46,985 nucleotides of DNA from Methylicorpusculum sp. (lineage in GTDB: Bacteria; Pseudomonadota; Gammaproteobacteria; Methylococcales; Methylomonadaceae). This document shows, piece by piece, positions 7,291-16,509 of this stretch. The stretch lies in contig NZ_JAUSBX010000076.1 of NCBI RefSeq assembly GCF_030651835.1, positions 1 to 46,985 of the forward strand, given 5' to 3'. Position numbers and translations under genes: made by a program. Numbering within the stretch: the first letter of the stretch is position 1; each line of letters begins with the position of its first letter. The notes beneath the pieces were generated by a model. That model was not told where the DNA came from, ran no database searches, and worked only from the letters and a program-made list of their open reading frames with translations.

Positions 7291-9836
7291 TCGTTACGCA
7301 AGGCGATAGCAGGGCTGGTTTTGGCCATTTTTAAGGAGGGCAGAATGCCGGCCAGTAAGGCCGCGGTCAATGCCAGCAGCAAGCCTTGAAACAGTGAGGC
7401 GGTATTCACATGAAATTCCATTGTCCAGCCGAATGACCGTTGATAGACCACAAATATCAGCACATAGGCGACGATAAAACCAACTGGAATCGAAAATATG
7501 CCGGCAACCAGTCCCATCAATCCGGTTTCTGATGTGATCATGATCGATAATTGCCTGGGCGTTACGCCTATCGCTCTGAGAATTCCCAACTGCCGGGTTC
7601 GTTCATATTGCAAAGCCATCAGCGCGCCAAATACGCCGACAAAGGCAATTCCTGCCGCCAGCCAGCGTAAGGCCTCGGTCACTGCAAATGTTTGCCCGAA
7701 CACTTCCATCGAGGCCTCATAAATAGCTTTGTTGGACCTGACTGATTGCGCGCCTTTCATTAATCCTGCAATGCGAGGTTCCAATGCATTCAGATCGGTA
7801 TCCGGCTGGGCATAAATGCCGATGCCGGTGAAGCCTAAATCAGGCCAGTAACGTAAATAGAGTTTTCGGCTCATGGCGATATGCCCCCGGTCGCCGCTGT
7901 AATCCTTGTAAATGGCCAGTATTTTGAAAGCCTGTTGACCTTGTGCGGTATGCAGTAAAAGGTCTTGCCCGGGGTTTAGCTGGTGATGATAAGCGTAAGG
8001 TTCGGTGATAAAAACGCCTTGTTGTTCAAAGGTCTGCCAAATATCAGCTTGTGGCGTATGAGTAAAAAGGAAACCGTGTTGGGCTTGATCGTTGAGTTCG
8101 AAAACAGACGCATCAATCAGACCGTCTTCGCCTCGGATACGCGTATGCAGCACACTGCTTAGCCTGGCGACTCCCGGAATTTCAGCAATTGCTGCTTTCA
8201 GTTGCTGATCGGCCGCAGCTTTGTTGTCAGCCAGTTTTTCACCGGGCAAGGCCACATATAAATCTGCCTGCAAGCTGATTTTCAGCCAGTCCGATACGGT
8301 TTGACGGAAGCTGGAAATCATCAAATCCATACCGATGGTCGCCGATACGGCAATCATCAGCGCGGCAATAGCGATGCCGGTCCGGCTTATTTCAGCCGTT
8401 ACCAGTCGGGGTGGCAGTTTGCCCAGCACGCCGAATAGGCGCCCTGTTACCCATTCGACGCCTTTCATAATGACTAAGGTGATGCCCGGAGTCATTAATG
8501 CAAACCCGAACAACAGCATAAAGATGCACGCCAGGCCCAGTCGAATGCTGGTTTCTGAAAAATAGGCCAGGCTTAAGCCAAAAAGTATGAATATCAGGCT
8601 TAAACTGGTCGCGATTTTGATGATGCGTCTGATGCCCGATTCCAGTTGCGAGCGAATAATTACCGTAGATGGCGCCAATCGGGCCGCTTCCAAAGCGGGC
8701 GGCAGCACGGCCAATAGCGTTGCGCAAACACCCAGCCCTATGGCTTTGCCGATTTGCCAGTAAGAGACAAACCAATCGCCGCCTTCAATTCTGAAAAATA
8801 TACTGTTCACCGTTGCCGAGACCAGATGCAACAGGCCTTGGGCTAAAACAATACCCAGCAAAATGCCGGTACCGGTGCCCGCCAGGGCCAGTAGCAACGC
8901 TTCCTGCACAATCATCGTAAACACCTGTTTCCGGCTGACGCCCAGTAAACGCAAACTGCCTATCAAGCGCCACCGTTGAATCACCAGAAAGGTCATGGTG
9001 TTATAGATGAGAAACATGCCCACCAGTAGCGACAGCAAGCCCAATGCATTCAGATTAATGGAAAATGCTTCGGTCATTTGCCGCATGGCCTGATTGTGCG
9101 TTTCCATGGCAATCAACTCAGCGGTATTCGGAAGGCTGTCTCGGATAGCATCGATCAAGGAAGGTTGGTGATCACTGTCATCCAGCACCCAATCAATGAA
9201 GCTCAGTTTACCGGATAAACCGGTGACTTCCTGAGCGGTGGCAATGTCGGTGATCAGCATGTTATCCAGCGCGTGTCGGCTTAGCGAGTCGCTGAGTGCG
9301 ATCAAACCGATGATTTGCATCTTCCGCTCACCCTGGCCTGTGCTGATTGTCAGCCAGTCATCAACCTTCAATTCGAGTTTTTGGGCGGTATGCTCGCTGA
9401 TCAAGAGGGTATTCGGTTCTGTGATTAATCGGCCGGCGAGTGCCGATTGATCCTCGGTCAATGCATTTTGCCAGCTAGCCTGAAGGCCTTTTTCAGCAAA
9501 TGGATCGATACCCAGTAAAGTAAAGCGCGACTCGGGAAATTGGTTGAGTATTACCGTTGATTGAAGTACCGGGGATAATGTGCGCAGTCCCTTATCGACT
9601 TTGAGTTGACGATAAATACGCTCATCAAGGCCGCCATCGCCGCCTATGATTCTGTGCGTTGCCGTACCGGAAATAGCGCGTCCAGCCTGAGTGAATGATT
9701 GCAGCGAGCTTTCCAGCGCGATATCGATAGCAATGACGACAGCAACGCCCAGTGTAATGCCTAACAATGCCAAGGCCAGTTGCCAGGGATGTTTCAATAA
9801 AAAGTTGCGGCTGGCGCGGTTAACTAATGAAGTCAT
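7287..9836 (-). CDS. ABC transporter permease, FtsX/MacB-like (AttF/G or YbbP type)
   Basis: Large permease of 849 residues with two FtsX-type modules. After a first helix (about residues 17-40) comes a long periplasmic domain, then a helix block (about 260-385), two to three helices in the middle (about 410-480), a second periplasmic domain and a final block of three helices ending in PSLKMAKTSPAIALRNE. This is the duplicated architecture of the YbbP/LolC-like exporters that act on lipids, lipoproteins or hydrophobic molecules from the periplasmic side. Both ends overlap the neighbours by four bases, so translation of all three genes is likely coupled. In Agrobacterium the permease is split in two genes (attF, attG); here it is a single protein. 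Cargo unknown. Confidence 0.9.
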   Translation of the reverse strand: MTSLVNRASRNFLLKHPWQLALALLGITLGVAVVIAIDIALESSLQSFTQAGRAISGTATHRIIGGDGGLDERIYRQLKVDKGLRTLSPVLQSTVILNQFPESRFTLLGIDPFAEKGLQASWQNALTEDQSALAGRLITEPNTLLISEHTAQKLELKVDDWLTISTGQGERKMQIIGLIALSDSLSRHALDNMLITDIATAQEVTGLSGKLSFIDWVLDDSDHQPSLIDAIRDSLPNTAELIAMETHNQAMRQMTEAFSINLNALGLLSLLVGMFLIYNTMTFLVIQRWRLIGSLRLLGVSRKQVFTMIVQEALLLALAGTGTGILLGIVLAQGLLHLVSATVNSIFFRIEGGDWFVSYWQIGKAIGLGVCATLLAVLPPALEAARLAPSTVIIRSQLESGIRRIIKIATSLSLIFILFGLSLAYFSETSIRLGLACIFMLLFGFALMTPGITLVIMKGVEWVTGRLFGVLGKLPPRLVTAEISRTGIAIAALMIAVSATIGMDLMISSFRQTVSDWLKISLQADLYVALPGEKLADNKAAADQQLKAAIAEIPGVARLSSVLHTRIRGEDGLIDASVFELNDQAQHGFLFTHTPQADIWQTFEQQGVFITEPYAYHHQLNPGQDLLLHTAQGQQAFKILAIYKDYSGDRGHIAMSRKLYLRYWPDLGFTGIGIYAQPDTDLNALEPRIAGLMKGAQSVRSNKAIYEASMEVFGQTFAVTEALRWLAAGIAFVGVFGALMALQYERTRQLGILRAIGVTPRQLSIMITSETGLMGLVAGIFSIPVGFIVAYVLIFVVYQRSFGWTMEFHVNTASLFQGLLLALTAALLAGILPSLKMAKTSPAIALRNE

Positions 9837-10531
9837 AAGGTCTTTTCAACGGTAACCAGCGTTTTGTCCCGGATAGTAAAGACTCTATCGGCCAGCCCCA
9901 TAACTTCCTGACTGTGGGTTGCCATGATCATGGTTTTACCGGTTTGTCGTACCAGCGTATCCAATAATGCCAAGACCTGTTTGCCGGTTTCCAGGTCCAG
10001 GTTGCCCGTGGGTTCGTCGGCTAAAACGATGGCCGGTTCATGGATCAGTGACCGGGCTATTGCGATACGTTGCTGCTCGCCTCCCGAAAGACGGTCCGGA
10101 TAACTGTCCTGACGCGGCTTTAAGTCCAGTTGATCAAGCAGGTTCAAGGCCTTGTCGACATCGGTATCGGTCATGCGATGCAGTAATTCCAAAGGCAATA
10201 ATAAATTTTCCAGCACGGTGAGTGTTGGAATCAGATTGTAAGCCTGAAATACAAACCCTATATGCCGGCGTCTGAAGAGTGTACGTTCGTTTTCAGGCAA
10301 CGCGGTTAAGTCAGTGCCCATCAGGTTAACTCGTCCACTGTTGGGCTGGTCGATACCGCTCAGCAGGTTCAGCAAGGTTGATTTTCCCGAGCCGCTTCTG
10401 CCCAGTAGCACGATCAACTCGCCTTGACGGATATTCACCGTTACATTATCCAGAATGGTTTGTTCAAGTCCTGATTCCCAATAACTTTTGGTCACTTGTT
10501 GGAGTGTGATGGCTGTTTCAGCAGAAGTCAT
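9833..10531 (-). CDS. ABC transporter ATP-binding protein, LolD/YbbA type
   Basis: Cytoplasmic ATPase that drives the overlapping permease gene. Seen: Walker A GRSGSGKST, Q-loop FVFQAYNLIPTLTVLEN, signature LSGGEQQR, Walker B IVLADEPTGNLD and the switch His in MATHS. The set is complete, so the enzyme should be active. The sequence is of the MacB/LolD class, which works by mechanotransmission rather than by forming a channel. I start it at the ATG at 10531 (232 aa), normal for the class. The frame stays open to a GTG at 10588, but that 19-residue extension lacks a ribosome site and is not homologous-looking. Neither start has a strong Shine-Dalgarno sequence. Confidence 0.92.
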   Translation of the reverse strand: MTSAETAITLQQVTKSYWESGLEQTILDNVTVNIRQGELIVLLGRSGSGKSTLLNLLSGIDQPNSGRVNLMGTDLTALPENERTLFRRRHIGFVFQAYNLIPTLTVLENLLLPLELLHRMTDTDVDKALNLLDQLDLKPRQDSYPDRLSGGEQQRIAIARSLIHEPAIVLADEPTGNLDLETGKQVLALLDTLVRQTGKTMIMATHSQEVMGLADRVFTIRDKTLVTVEKTL

Positions 10532-10810
10532 GGTTTTTACGGATTCAGTAGTGAGAAAAAGGGCCTGGATAATGGCTATCAGGTTCACGCCGGTAAGCGG
10601 TAATAAGTTACTTTACGCCTGTTTGTTGATCAGTGATGCACACAATTTATCTTGAACCCGCGCTTGTGCAAATCAGGTCCTGAAGGACAAAACAGAAGAC
10701 GGTTACCTTGATAATCATTAGAATGCAAAAAACGTCATGATAACAAGATCCGGAAGCAGTCGTTAAGACCGGACTGATTTCGGGAAAGACATTAAATTAA
10801 GGAGCATTAC

Positions 10811-11251
10811 ATGGATAATTATGGCCATATTTTGGTTGCAGTGGATTACTCGCATCATTGCCGCATCGTTGCAGAAAAAGCCCGGCAACTGGCAAGCCTG
10901 CATCAGGCACAACTCAGCCTTTTGCATGTGCTGGATAATATCCCCATGCCGCAAATGCAGTACGGCACGATAATACCTCTGGATGAGCTGTCCGATAACG
11001 CGTTATTGGAAGCTGAAAAAACCAAGCTGATAGAACTGGGTAAAGATTTGGGTATCAGTAAAGATAATTGCCAACTGGTTTGGGGCATGCCCAAGCGGGA
11101 AATCACGCTGTTTGCTGACCGCAAAGATGTGGATTTGATTGTCGTCGGTTCACATGGCCGCCATGGCCTCGCCTTATTGCTGGGTTCTACCGCCAATGCT
11201 GTGTTACATCATGCACACTGCGATGTGCTGTCGGTGCGTTTGAAAGATTAA
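10811..11251 (+). CDS. Universal stress protein, UspA family
   Basis: Single-domain Usp protein of 146 residues, the standard length. It begins with the usual beta strand HILVAVDYS. Near the end it carries the ATP-binding pattern G-x2-G-x9-G-S/T (VGSHGRHGLALLLGSTANAVL split over residues 117-136), so it belongs to the nucleotide-binding UspFG-like group. TAAGGAG sits seven bases before the ATG. Such proteins help cells survive starvation, redox or membrane stress, usually by partner binding; the partner is unknown here. The 220 bases upstream hold no gene and should contain its promoter. The stop codon is two bases from a MITE copy, so its mRNA 3' end probably lies in that element's hairpins. 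Confidence 0.92.
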   Translation: MDNYGHILVAVDYSHHCRIVAEKARQLASLHQAQLSLLHVLDNIPMPQMQYGTIIPLDELSDNALLEAEKTKLIELGKDLGISKDNCQLVWGMPKREITLFADRKDVDLIVVGSHGRHGLALLLGSTANAVLHHAHCDVLSVRLKD

Positions 11252-11253
11252 TG

Positions 11254-11406
11254 GTAACTACTCGCCCGCTTTGGAGTAAGGGTGTAGGTGCTTGATTTCA
11301 AAGGACGCATCAATACGTCCCTGTAGCTCTCTGCAACATCCGTGTTGCAGAAGCCTTTTCAATCAACCACCTACACCCACTAAAATTGGAGGGGGTGAGC
11401 AGATAC
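11254..11406 (+). repeat. MITE family 1, copy c (complete, 153 bp)
   Basis: Full-length copy from GTAACTACTCGCCCGC to GAGCAGATAC. It begins right after the uspA stop codon, so it could supply the transcript's 3' hairpins. Flanking octamers do not match, which suggests an old insertion or loss of the duplication. Confidence 0.92.
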
Positions 11407-11456
11407 CCCAAATGGGTCTAAAATTAATCTTGGTTTCTTGACGGTCAGGAATATCT

Positions 11457-11837
11457 ATGCATAAAAGTATCTTGCTCTATTTACTATTCAGCCTTGCATT
11501 ACTTTCCTGTAAAGATCGGGAGCGCTCAGTTGTTCGATCGGAAACAAGGATCACTGAAAACAGATTAGTGCTGGTTTGCGACAATGGTTATGACATAAGC
11601 GCCATCTACTATGCGCCTGATTCAGAGGGCCGATTGTCCAAACTCTCTTTAAAAATCAGCCGGGATGGTAAAACAGAGGACGTGGAAATGATCCCTGCGA
11701 TTGCGGCCAGCGGCGCGAAATTCGAAACTCCGGATCGTCATCGATCTTTTTGGGAGCATCAAGGTGAGTTTGCTTTGGGAATAGACGATAAAAACGTCAG
11801 TGTTTGCCGTCAAGCCGTCAAGAAAACAGTGCCATAG
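11457..11837 (+). CDS. MliC-like lipoprotein, putative inhibitor of C-type lysozyme
   Basis: Short outer-membrane or periplasmic lipoprotein of 126 residues. The signal peptide ends in the lipobox LLSC (Cys 18). The mature part has the layout of the MliC/PliC domain: an early strand VLVCDNGYDISAIYY, a middle LSLKISRDGKTE, then the conserved block GAKFETPDRHRSFWEHQGEFAL in which the Ser/Trp of the family are seen, and a closing Cys (CDNG and VSVC probably form a disulfide). MliC proteins protect peptidoglycan from host or predator lysozyme. The start ATG has a weak AGGA site nearby. The match rests on pattern only, so the inhibitor role is likely but not certain. Confidence 0.72.
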   Translation: MHKSILLYLLFSLALLSCKDRERSVVRSETRITENRLVLVCDNGYDISAIYYAPDSEGRLSKLSLKISRDGKTEDVEMIPAIAASGAKFETPDRHRSFWEHQGEFALGIDDKNVSVCRQAVKKTVP

Positions 11838-11945
11838 CGAATGCCGGCGAAAAAAGATGTATCTTCTTTCTCTGGCAGTTTCCTGCAAGAGAACACTAAA
11901 GTGTTATTTTTTAAATGGGTTGTGATGAGTTGATTAAATTAAACT

Positions 11946-12833
11946 TTATCGTATTGCCTTAGGATCAGTACTGTTCAGCCTTAAAACGCTTTTTTCACCG
12001 GACAATATTTCTATTAATTCGCCCTGTAGCTCCTGACTATTCCATGACTTGTTGAGGCGGCCGCTGTAGCTGAAGCGATCGGTATAAATGGGTTTTAGGG
12101 TGAATTCCAGCCATCGTCCGTTAATGCGACCTTCGCCTGTTTCATACACTTTTTGCATGGCAGGGTCGATGTGTTCAATGTTGACCTGATCGCCTTGTTG
12201 AACGATTCTCAGATAGTTGCCGCCATCAAAATACCAATGTCCGGAAAAATCGGCAGGCAGCCATACTGTCCCAATGATGGCGGACACCAGCAGGCCTAAG
12301 GCGATAAGTCCGGCTGCTTTTTTCCAGGTAAAACTTTTGCCATCGACTTGCCTTTGTTTATCAAGGCCCTGGTCAAGAAGAGGATTGACCGATTCAATCA
12401 GTTTTTCTACATCGGCTGCCCACCGGCTATCGGTCAATTCTATCGCTTGCCGAAAAGCCAATGCAGAAATACTCGCGGGTAAATCGCTGGGCGCGGGCAT
12501 TCGGGCGCCTTTCACTAAAACAGGGATAATGAGTATGTTGCGTTGCAGTGCTGTTTCAATTTCCAGGCGAACAAAATCTTCTGGATCATCAATTCTGCGG
12601 TGGCCTGCCTCGTCAAGACACGTAAGCCATTCTTTACCCATCATAACCAGCATGACGTGTGCGCTGTTCAGATTGTCATTGATGGTCATAAAAAAGTTCT
12701 GGCCGGGTGAGATGTCGTCATAATCCCGAAAAACCAGATCTTCACCCCATTCCTTCGCCAATCTGTCCGCTAAACGCCCTGTATATCCGGCGCTATCGCT
12801 ACGGCGATATGAAATAAAAACGATGCTCATCAT
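11946..12833 (-). CDS. TIR-domain protein with membrane anchor and C-terminal beta-rich domain
   Basis: Protein of 295 residues in three parts. Residues 3-150 form a TIR domain: IVFISYRRSDSAGYTGRL at the start, the BB-loop-like FRDYDDISPG (35-44), and DFVRLEIETALQ, where Glu 91 sits at the catalytic position of NAD-cleaving TIR enzymes. Residues 172-191 form one membrane helix. The last 100 residues (FSGHWYFDGGNYLRIVQQGD onward) look beta-rich, like a small lipocalin-like domain. With TIR inside, the C-terminal part would be outside. The second ATG (12830) is as good a start as the first, since GGGGAGAGG precedes both. No known TIR-system partner (Thoeris thsA, pAgo) is adjacent; it diverges from nfeD. 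Possible roles are signalling or abortive defence. Confidence 0.8.
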   Translation of the reverse strand: MMSIVFISYRRSDSAGYTGRLADRLAKEWGEDLVFRDYDDISPGQNFFMTINDNLNSAHVMLVMMGKEWLTCLDEAGHRRIDDPEDFVRLEIETALQRNILIIPVLVKGARMPAPSDLPASISALAFRQAIELTDSRWAADVEKLIESVNPLLDQGLDKQRQVDGKSFTWKKAAGLIALGLLVSAIIGTVWLPADFSGHWYFDGGNYLRIVQQGDQVNIEHIDPAMQKVYETGEGRINGRWLEFTLKPIYTDRFSYSGRLNKSWNSQELQGELIEILSGEKSVLRLNSTDPKAIR

Positions 12834-12943
12834 CCTCTCCCCAAAAACTTCATTGACGTTGAAATCTCTTTATTGCCCGCTAAGGACATAGAAAATCGTT
12901 AAGTTTGCCCTATCTCGATTGGAGGCGTAGACTTCTTCCTAGT

Positions 12944-12967
12944 CGCCTGATTTCCAGAGGACGCATC
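12944..12967 (+). repeat. Possible fragment of MITE family 1 in the nfeD leader
   Basis: GCCTGATTTCCAGAGGACGCATC closely matches the element's GCTTGATTTCAAAGGACGCATC (one extra base, few changes). The rest of the element is not recognisable. The AGAGGA inside it serves as ribosome site of nfeD. Confidence 0.4.
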
Positions 12968-12968
12968 T

Positions 12969-14375
12969 ATGCCGCCTATAAATGTCATTCGTTATAGCTT
13001 AATTTTTCTGTTACTCGCTGGCTTAAAGGTAGCGCCGGTGACGGCTCAAATGCAAGCGACACCTCAAAGCAGCAGCATCGTTCAATTGCAGATACAGGAT
13101 GCAATAGGCCCGGCTACCAGCGATTATATCGAACGAAGCATGGACAAAGCGGTTGAATCCGGAGCAAAAGCTGTTTTAATTTTGCTTGATACGCCAGGCG
13201 GGCTTGATACTTCGATGCGGCAGATCATCAAAAAGATCATTGCTTCTCCGATACCTGTCATTACTTATGTCTCTCCGGGAGGCGCAAGAGCTGCCAGCGC
13301 CGGAACCTACCTGCTCTATGCCAGTCATGTTGCCGCGATGACACCCGGCACTAATCTGGGGGCCGCGACACCGGTTCAACTGATTCCTGCAGGCAATCCG
13401 GACGAGCCGTCCGGTGATGAGCTGGATAAATCCAAACCTTCCGGCGATAAATCTAAGGGGGAAACTGTAAAAAATCCGATGATGCAAAAAGCGCTTAACG
13501 ATGCTGTCGCCTATATCAGAAGTCTGGCCGAGATGCGCGGCAGAAACGCCGATTGGGCGGAGCGCGCGGTTAGGGATGCTGCCAGTTTGTCCGCTGAGCA
13601 AGCCTTAAAGCTAAAGGTGATCGACATCGTGGCTATCGATAGGACAGATTTACTGAAACAACTCGATAACCGGGTAATCCCTGTTTTGGGTCAAAATCTC
13701 ACGCTGCAAACGAAAGATGCTGAAATCAGGTTGATCGAACCGGATTGGCGCAGTGAGCTTCTGGCCGTCATAACGAATCCCAACATTGCCTATATTCTGC
13801 TGCTGGCCGGTATTTACGGTCTGATTTTCGAATTTTCAAATCCCGGCAGTATTATCCCTGGAACGATCGGCGGTATTTGTTTGCTGCTGGCTTTGTTTGC
13901 TTTTCAGGTGTTGCCGGTTAATTATGCCGGCATGGCGCTGATCTTGTTAGGCATCGCTTTAATGATCGCCGAAGCGTTCGTGCCCAGCATCGGCATACTC
14001 GGATTCGGCGGATTGACCGCATTTGTTATCGGTTCGGTTATTCTGATGGACACCGATGCTCCGGGATTCGGTATCAATATCGCGTTGATCGGCGCATTCG
14101 CGCTCAGCAGCGCCGCATTTTTAATCATCGCCCTGGGTCTTTTGCTAAAGGCCCGACATAAGTCGGTCGTCACCGGCTCGGAAGAATTGTCCGGTTCAAT
14201 CGGTATTGCTTTGGATGATTTTAGCGGTACGGGCTTGGTTCGCGTCCACAGCGAAATCTGGCGAGCCCGTACTCGCGAATCATTGCATAAAAACCAAAAA
14301 ATTCAGGTCAATAACAGGGATGGTTTAATTCTTGAGGTGAGTTCCATTCCTAATCAGGAGAATCCCCATGTTTGA
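12969..14375 (+). CDS. nfeD: NfeD-family membrane-bound serine protease (ClpP class)
   Basis: Long-form NfeD protein of 468 residues. After a signal peptide (about 1-26) comes a ClpP-like protease domain: [15 protein letters not shown], then [20 protein letters not shown] with the nucleophile Ser, and the presumed catalytic Lys in [20 protein letters not shown], as in the archaeal 1510-N protease. An acidic, Ser/Lys-rich loop (about 140-165) interrupts this part. Four to five membrane helices (about 265-400) follow, and the final 60 residues form the small OB-fold NfeD domain. It overlaps the slipin gene by eight bases. This pairing is standard: the protease cuts the C-terminal part of its slipin partner and is thought to act in membrane quality control. 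Confidence 0.92.
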   Translation: MPPINVIRYSLIFLLLAGLKVAPVTAQMQATPQSSSIVQLQIQDAIGPATSDYIERSMDKAVESGAKAVLILLDTPGGLDTSMRQIIKKIIASPIPVITYVSPGGARAASAGTYLLYASHVAAMTPGTNLGAATPVQLIPAGNPDEPSGDELDKSKPSGDKSKGETVKNPMMQKALNDAVAYIRSLAEMRGRNADWAERAVRDAASLSAEQALKLKVIDIVAIDRTDLLKQLDNRVIPVLGQNLTLQTKDAEIRLIEPDWRSELLAVITNPNIAYILLLAGIYGLIFEFSNPGSIIPGTIGGICLLLALFAFQVLPVNYAGMALILLGIALMIAEAFVPSIGILGFGGLTAFVIGSVILMDTDAPGFGINIALIGAFALSSAAFLIIALGLLLKARHKSVVTGSEELSGSIGIALDDFSGTGLVRVHSEIWRARTRESLHKNQKIQVNNRDGLILEVSSIPNQENPHV

Positions 14376-15108
14376 ATATTTCATTTATGTGTTCGGCAGT
14401 TTTGTCTTTCTTTTATTGATCAGCGCGTTCAGAGTTTTACGCGAATACGAACGTGGGGTCGTTTTTATGCTCGGGCGTTTTTATAAGGTCAAAGGCCCCG
14501 GATTTATTCTGGTTATCCCGCTGATTCAACAAATGGTCAGAGTCGACCTGCGGACGATTGTGATGGATGTGCCGTCACAAGATGTGATTTCGCGTGACAA
14601 TGTGTCGGTTAAAGTCAATGCCGTGGTCTATTTCCGGGTTATCGACCCCGATAAAGCCATTATTCAAGTGGAAAACTTTTACGAAGCGACCAGCCAATTG
14701 GCTCAGACTACCTTACGTTCCGTGCTGGGCCAGCATGAATTGGATGAAATGTTGGCGGAACGGGACAAGCTCAATATCGATATACAGACGATACTGGATC
14801 AACAGACCGATGCCTGGGGCATCAAAGTCGCCAATGTTGAAATTAAACATGTCGATCTTGATGAGAGCATGGTCAGGGCGATTGCCAAGCAGGCGGAGGC
14901 TGAGCGGACGCGCCGTGCGAAAATTATCCACGCAGAGGGTGAAATGCAGGCTTCTGAAAAATTATTGCAGGCCGCCAGAATTCTTACCCAGCAACCTGAG
15001 GCTATTCAGCTACGTTATCTGCAAACACTGACTGAAATTGCGGGCGAAAAATCATCGACCATAGTCTTTCCTTTGCCAATCGATATTTTAAAAAGTCTGG
15101 TGAAATAA
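14368..15108 (+). CDS. Slipin / stomatin-like SPFH protein
   Basis: Membrane scaffold protein of 246 residues: one N-terminal hydrophobic hairpin or helix (about 3-22), then the SPFH domain from [14 protein letters not shown] through [20 protein letters not shown] and [16 protein letters not shown], and an Ala/Glu-rich coiled coil ([20 protein letters not shown] onward). The closing [13 protein letters not shown] is the conserved hydrophobic tail that NfeD proteases cleave. The overlap with nfeD means coupled translation. Slipins form oligomers that organise lipid microdomains and may hold the protease near its substrates. Nothing is missing compared with family members of 245-260 residues. 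Confidence 0.93.
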   Translation: MFEYFIYVFGSFVFLLLISAFRVLREYERGVVFMLGRFYKVKGPGFILVIPLIQQMVRVDLRTIVMDVPSQDVISRDNVSVKVNAVVYFRVIDPDKAIIQVENFYEATSQLAQTTLRSVLGQHELDEMLAERDKLNIDIQTILDQQTDAWGIKVANVEIKHVDLDESMVRAIAKQAEAERTRRAKIIHAEGEMQASEKLLQAARILTQQPEAIQLRYLQTLTEIAGEKSSTIVFPLPIDILKSLVK

Positions 15109-15162
15109 AAAAGCGGAGAACAATGCAGGTGAGGTTGCTCTGGTGATTAATCCTGCTTAAAG

Positions 15163-15180
15163 GGCAGCATCCCTGCTGCC
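15163..15180. terminator. Small hairpin between convergent genes
   Basis: GGCAGCA and TGCTGCC form a 7-bp stem with a 4-base loop in the 172-base gap between the slipin gene and hprA. There is no T-run, so a terminator role is only possible. Confidence 0.35.
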
Positions 15181-15280
15181 GTCAAGGCCGCAAAGCGCAC
15201 TTCTCTTCCTCTTGATCATCAAACTGGGAGTTGCTGGCTTGAGCGGTGAGCGATATAAACGGCGTTTGCGCGCTATTGCT

Positions 15281-16252
15281 TTAAACAACCCTGTCCTGTG
15301 GCTCCTTGCCGCCAAAAAAATCGGCTAGATTGGCTAGGACGCGATTGCCCATTGCTGTTCTTGTGCTTAAGGTTGCGCTGCCCAGATGAGGTAGCAGGGT
15401 CACGTTATCCAGCGTTAAAAACCCAGGATTGATATTGGGTTCCCCTTCGTAAACATCCAGCCCTGCTCCGGCAATTTGGCGATGTTGTAATGCATCAATT
15501 AGCGCCTGGCTGTCAACGACATCGCCACGGGCGGTGTTAATCAGATGTGCCGAAGGTTTCATCAATTTCAGCGAGTCGGCATTGATAAGATGCCTGGTTT
15601 CCGGACTGCCGGGGCAGTGCAAGGATACATAATCGGCTGCTGCAAGCAATTCCGGTAACGTTGGGCAGCGTTCAGCTTTTAATTCATCGGCTACCGATTG
15701 ATCGGCGGTGCGAGGGCTGAAATAAATGATTTTCATGCCAAAGCCATGGTGCGCCTTACGTGCCATCGCTATCGCGATACGTCCGAAGCCAATCAAACCC
15801 AGTGTGGCGCCGGTGACATCGCTGCTCAGCATATGGGTTGGGCACCAGCCGGTCCATTGTCCTGCTCTGACCTGACGGTCTCCCTCGGCGCCTCGCCTTG
15901 CGGACATTAACAATAAGGTCATGGCCAGATCGGCGGTGCTTTCAGTTAGAACGCCCGGTGTATTGGTGACTACGATGTTGTTGGCTTTGGCGGCCTGGAT
16001 ATCGATATGATTGAAGCCCACGCCAAAATTACCCAGAATTTTACAGCGTTTGTCCGCTGTATTGATGACATCAGCTGGAAACGCGTCGCAGACCGAAGGG
16101 CAGACAGCGTCGAAGTTTTTCAGTGCAGATTTAAACTCATCGGCCGTCAGGGGGCGGTCATCGGTATTGAGCGTGACATCGTAAAGTGCTTTGAGTTTTT
16201 CTTCGACTGAGGAAGGCCATTTACGCGTAACAAAGACTTTGGGTTTACTCAT
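15281..16252 (-). CDS. hprA: Hydroxypyruvate reductase / D-glycerate dehydrogenase
   Basis: NAD(P)H-dependent D-2-hydroxyacid dehydrogenase of 323 residues. The Rossmann motif is GLIGFGRIAIAMARKA. Catalytic residues are visible: Arg in NTARGDVVDSQAL, Glu in DVYEGEPNI, and His in LLPHLGSAT. Its location beside serine-glyoxylate aminotransferase and malyl-CoA lyase points to the serine cycle, where it reduces hydroxypyruvate to D-glycerate; related enzymes also reduce glyoxylate. The sequence family (GyaR-like) covers both activities, so the assignment leans on context. The ATG lacks a strong ribosome site. It lies downstream of sga on the same strand, but a MITE copy and a strong hairpin separate them, so it probably has its own promoter. 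Confidence 0.88.
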   Translation of the reverse strand: MSKPKVFVTRKWPSSVEEKLKALYDVTLNTDDRPLTADEFKSALKNFDAVCPSVCDAFPADVINTADKRCKILGNFGVGFNHIDIQAAKANNIVVTNTPGVLTESTADLAMTLLLMSARRGAEGDRQVRAGQWTGWCPTHMLSSDVTGATLGLIGFGRIAIAMARKAHHGFGMKIIYFSPRTADQSVADELKAERCPTLPELLAAADYVSLHCPGSPETRHLINADSLKLMKPSAHLINTARGDVVDSQALIDALQHRQIAGAGLDVYEGEPNINPGFLTLDNVTLLPHLGSATLSTRTAMGNRVLANLADFFGGKEPQDRVV

Positions 16253-16322
16253 GGGCTAATCTCGAAGGGTGGTGCGACAGAAAATGCTGTAGGTTGGTGT
16301 CGTAACAAACGAATAAAATGGT

Positions 16323-16474
16323 GTAACTAATCGCCCGCCTTGAATTGAGTGTGTAGATGATTGATTTGAAAAGACGCATAACTAGGTCCCTATAATTCTC
16401 TGCAATATCCCTGTTGCAGAAGCCTTTGTAATCAACTGCCTATACCTAATAGAGTTGGTCTGGGTGGGCGGATC
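16323..16474 (+). repeat. MITE family 1, copy d (degenerate)
   Basis: Recognisable along its whole length (GTAACTAATCGCCCGCCTTG at the left; CTGCAATATCCCTGTTGCAG in the middle) but with many changes, including loss of pairing in the outer stem. Probably an old copy. Confidence 0.8.
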
Positions 16475-16509
16475 GAAATATTTATATACAGAAAAAGCTT
16501 GATCAAAAT

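Noticed and set aside
11254-11406. MITE copy as an IS66 derivative
   Set aside because: Only the duplication length and the first bases (GTAA) fit; the other end is GTAT and no transposase is here, so I do not assign the family.
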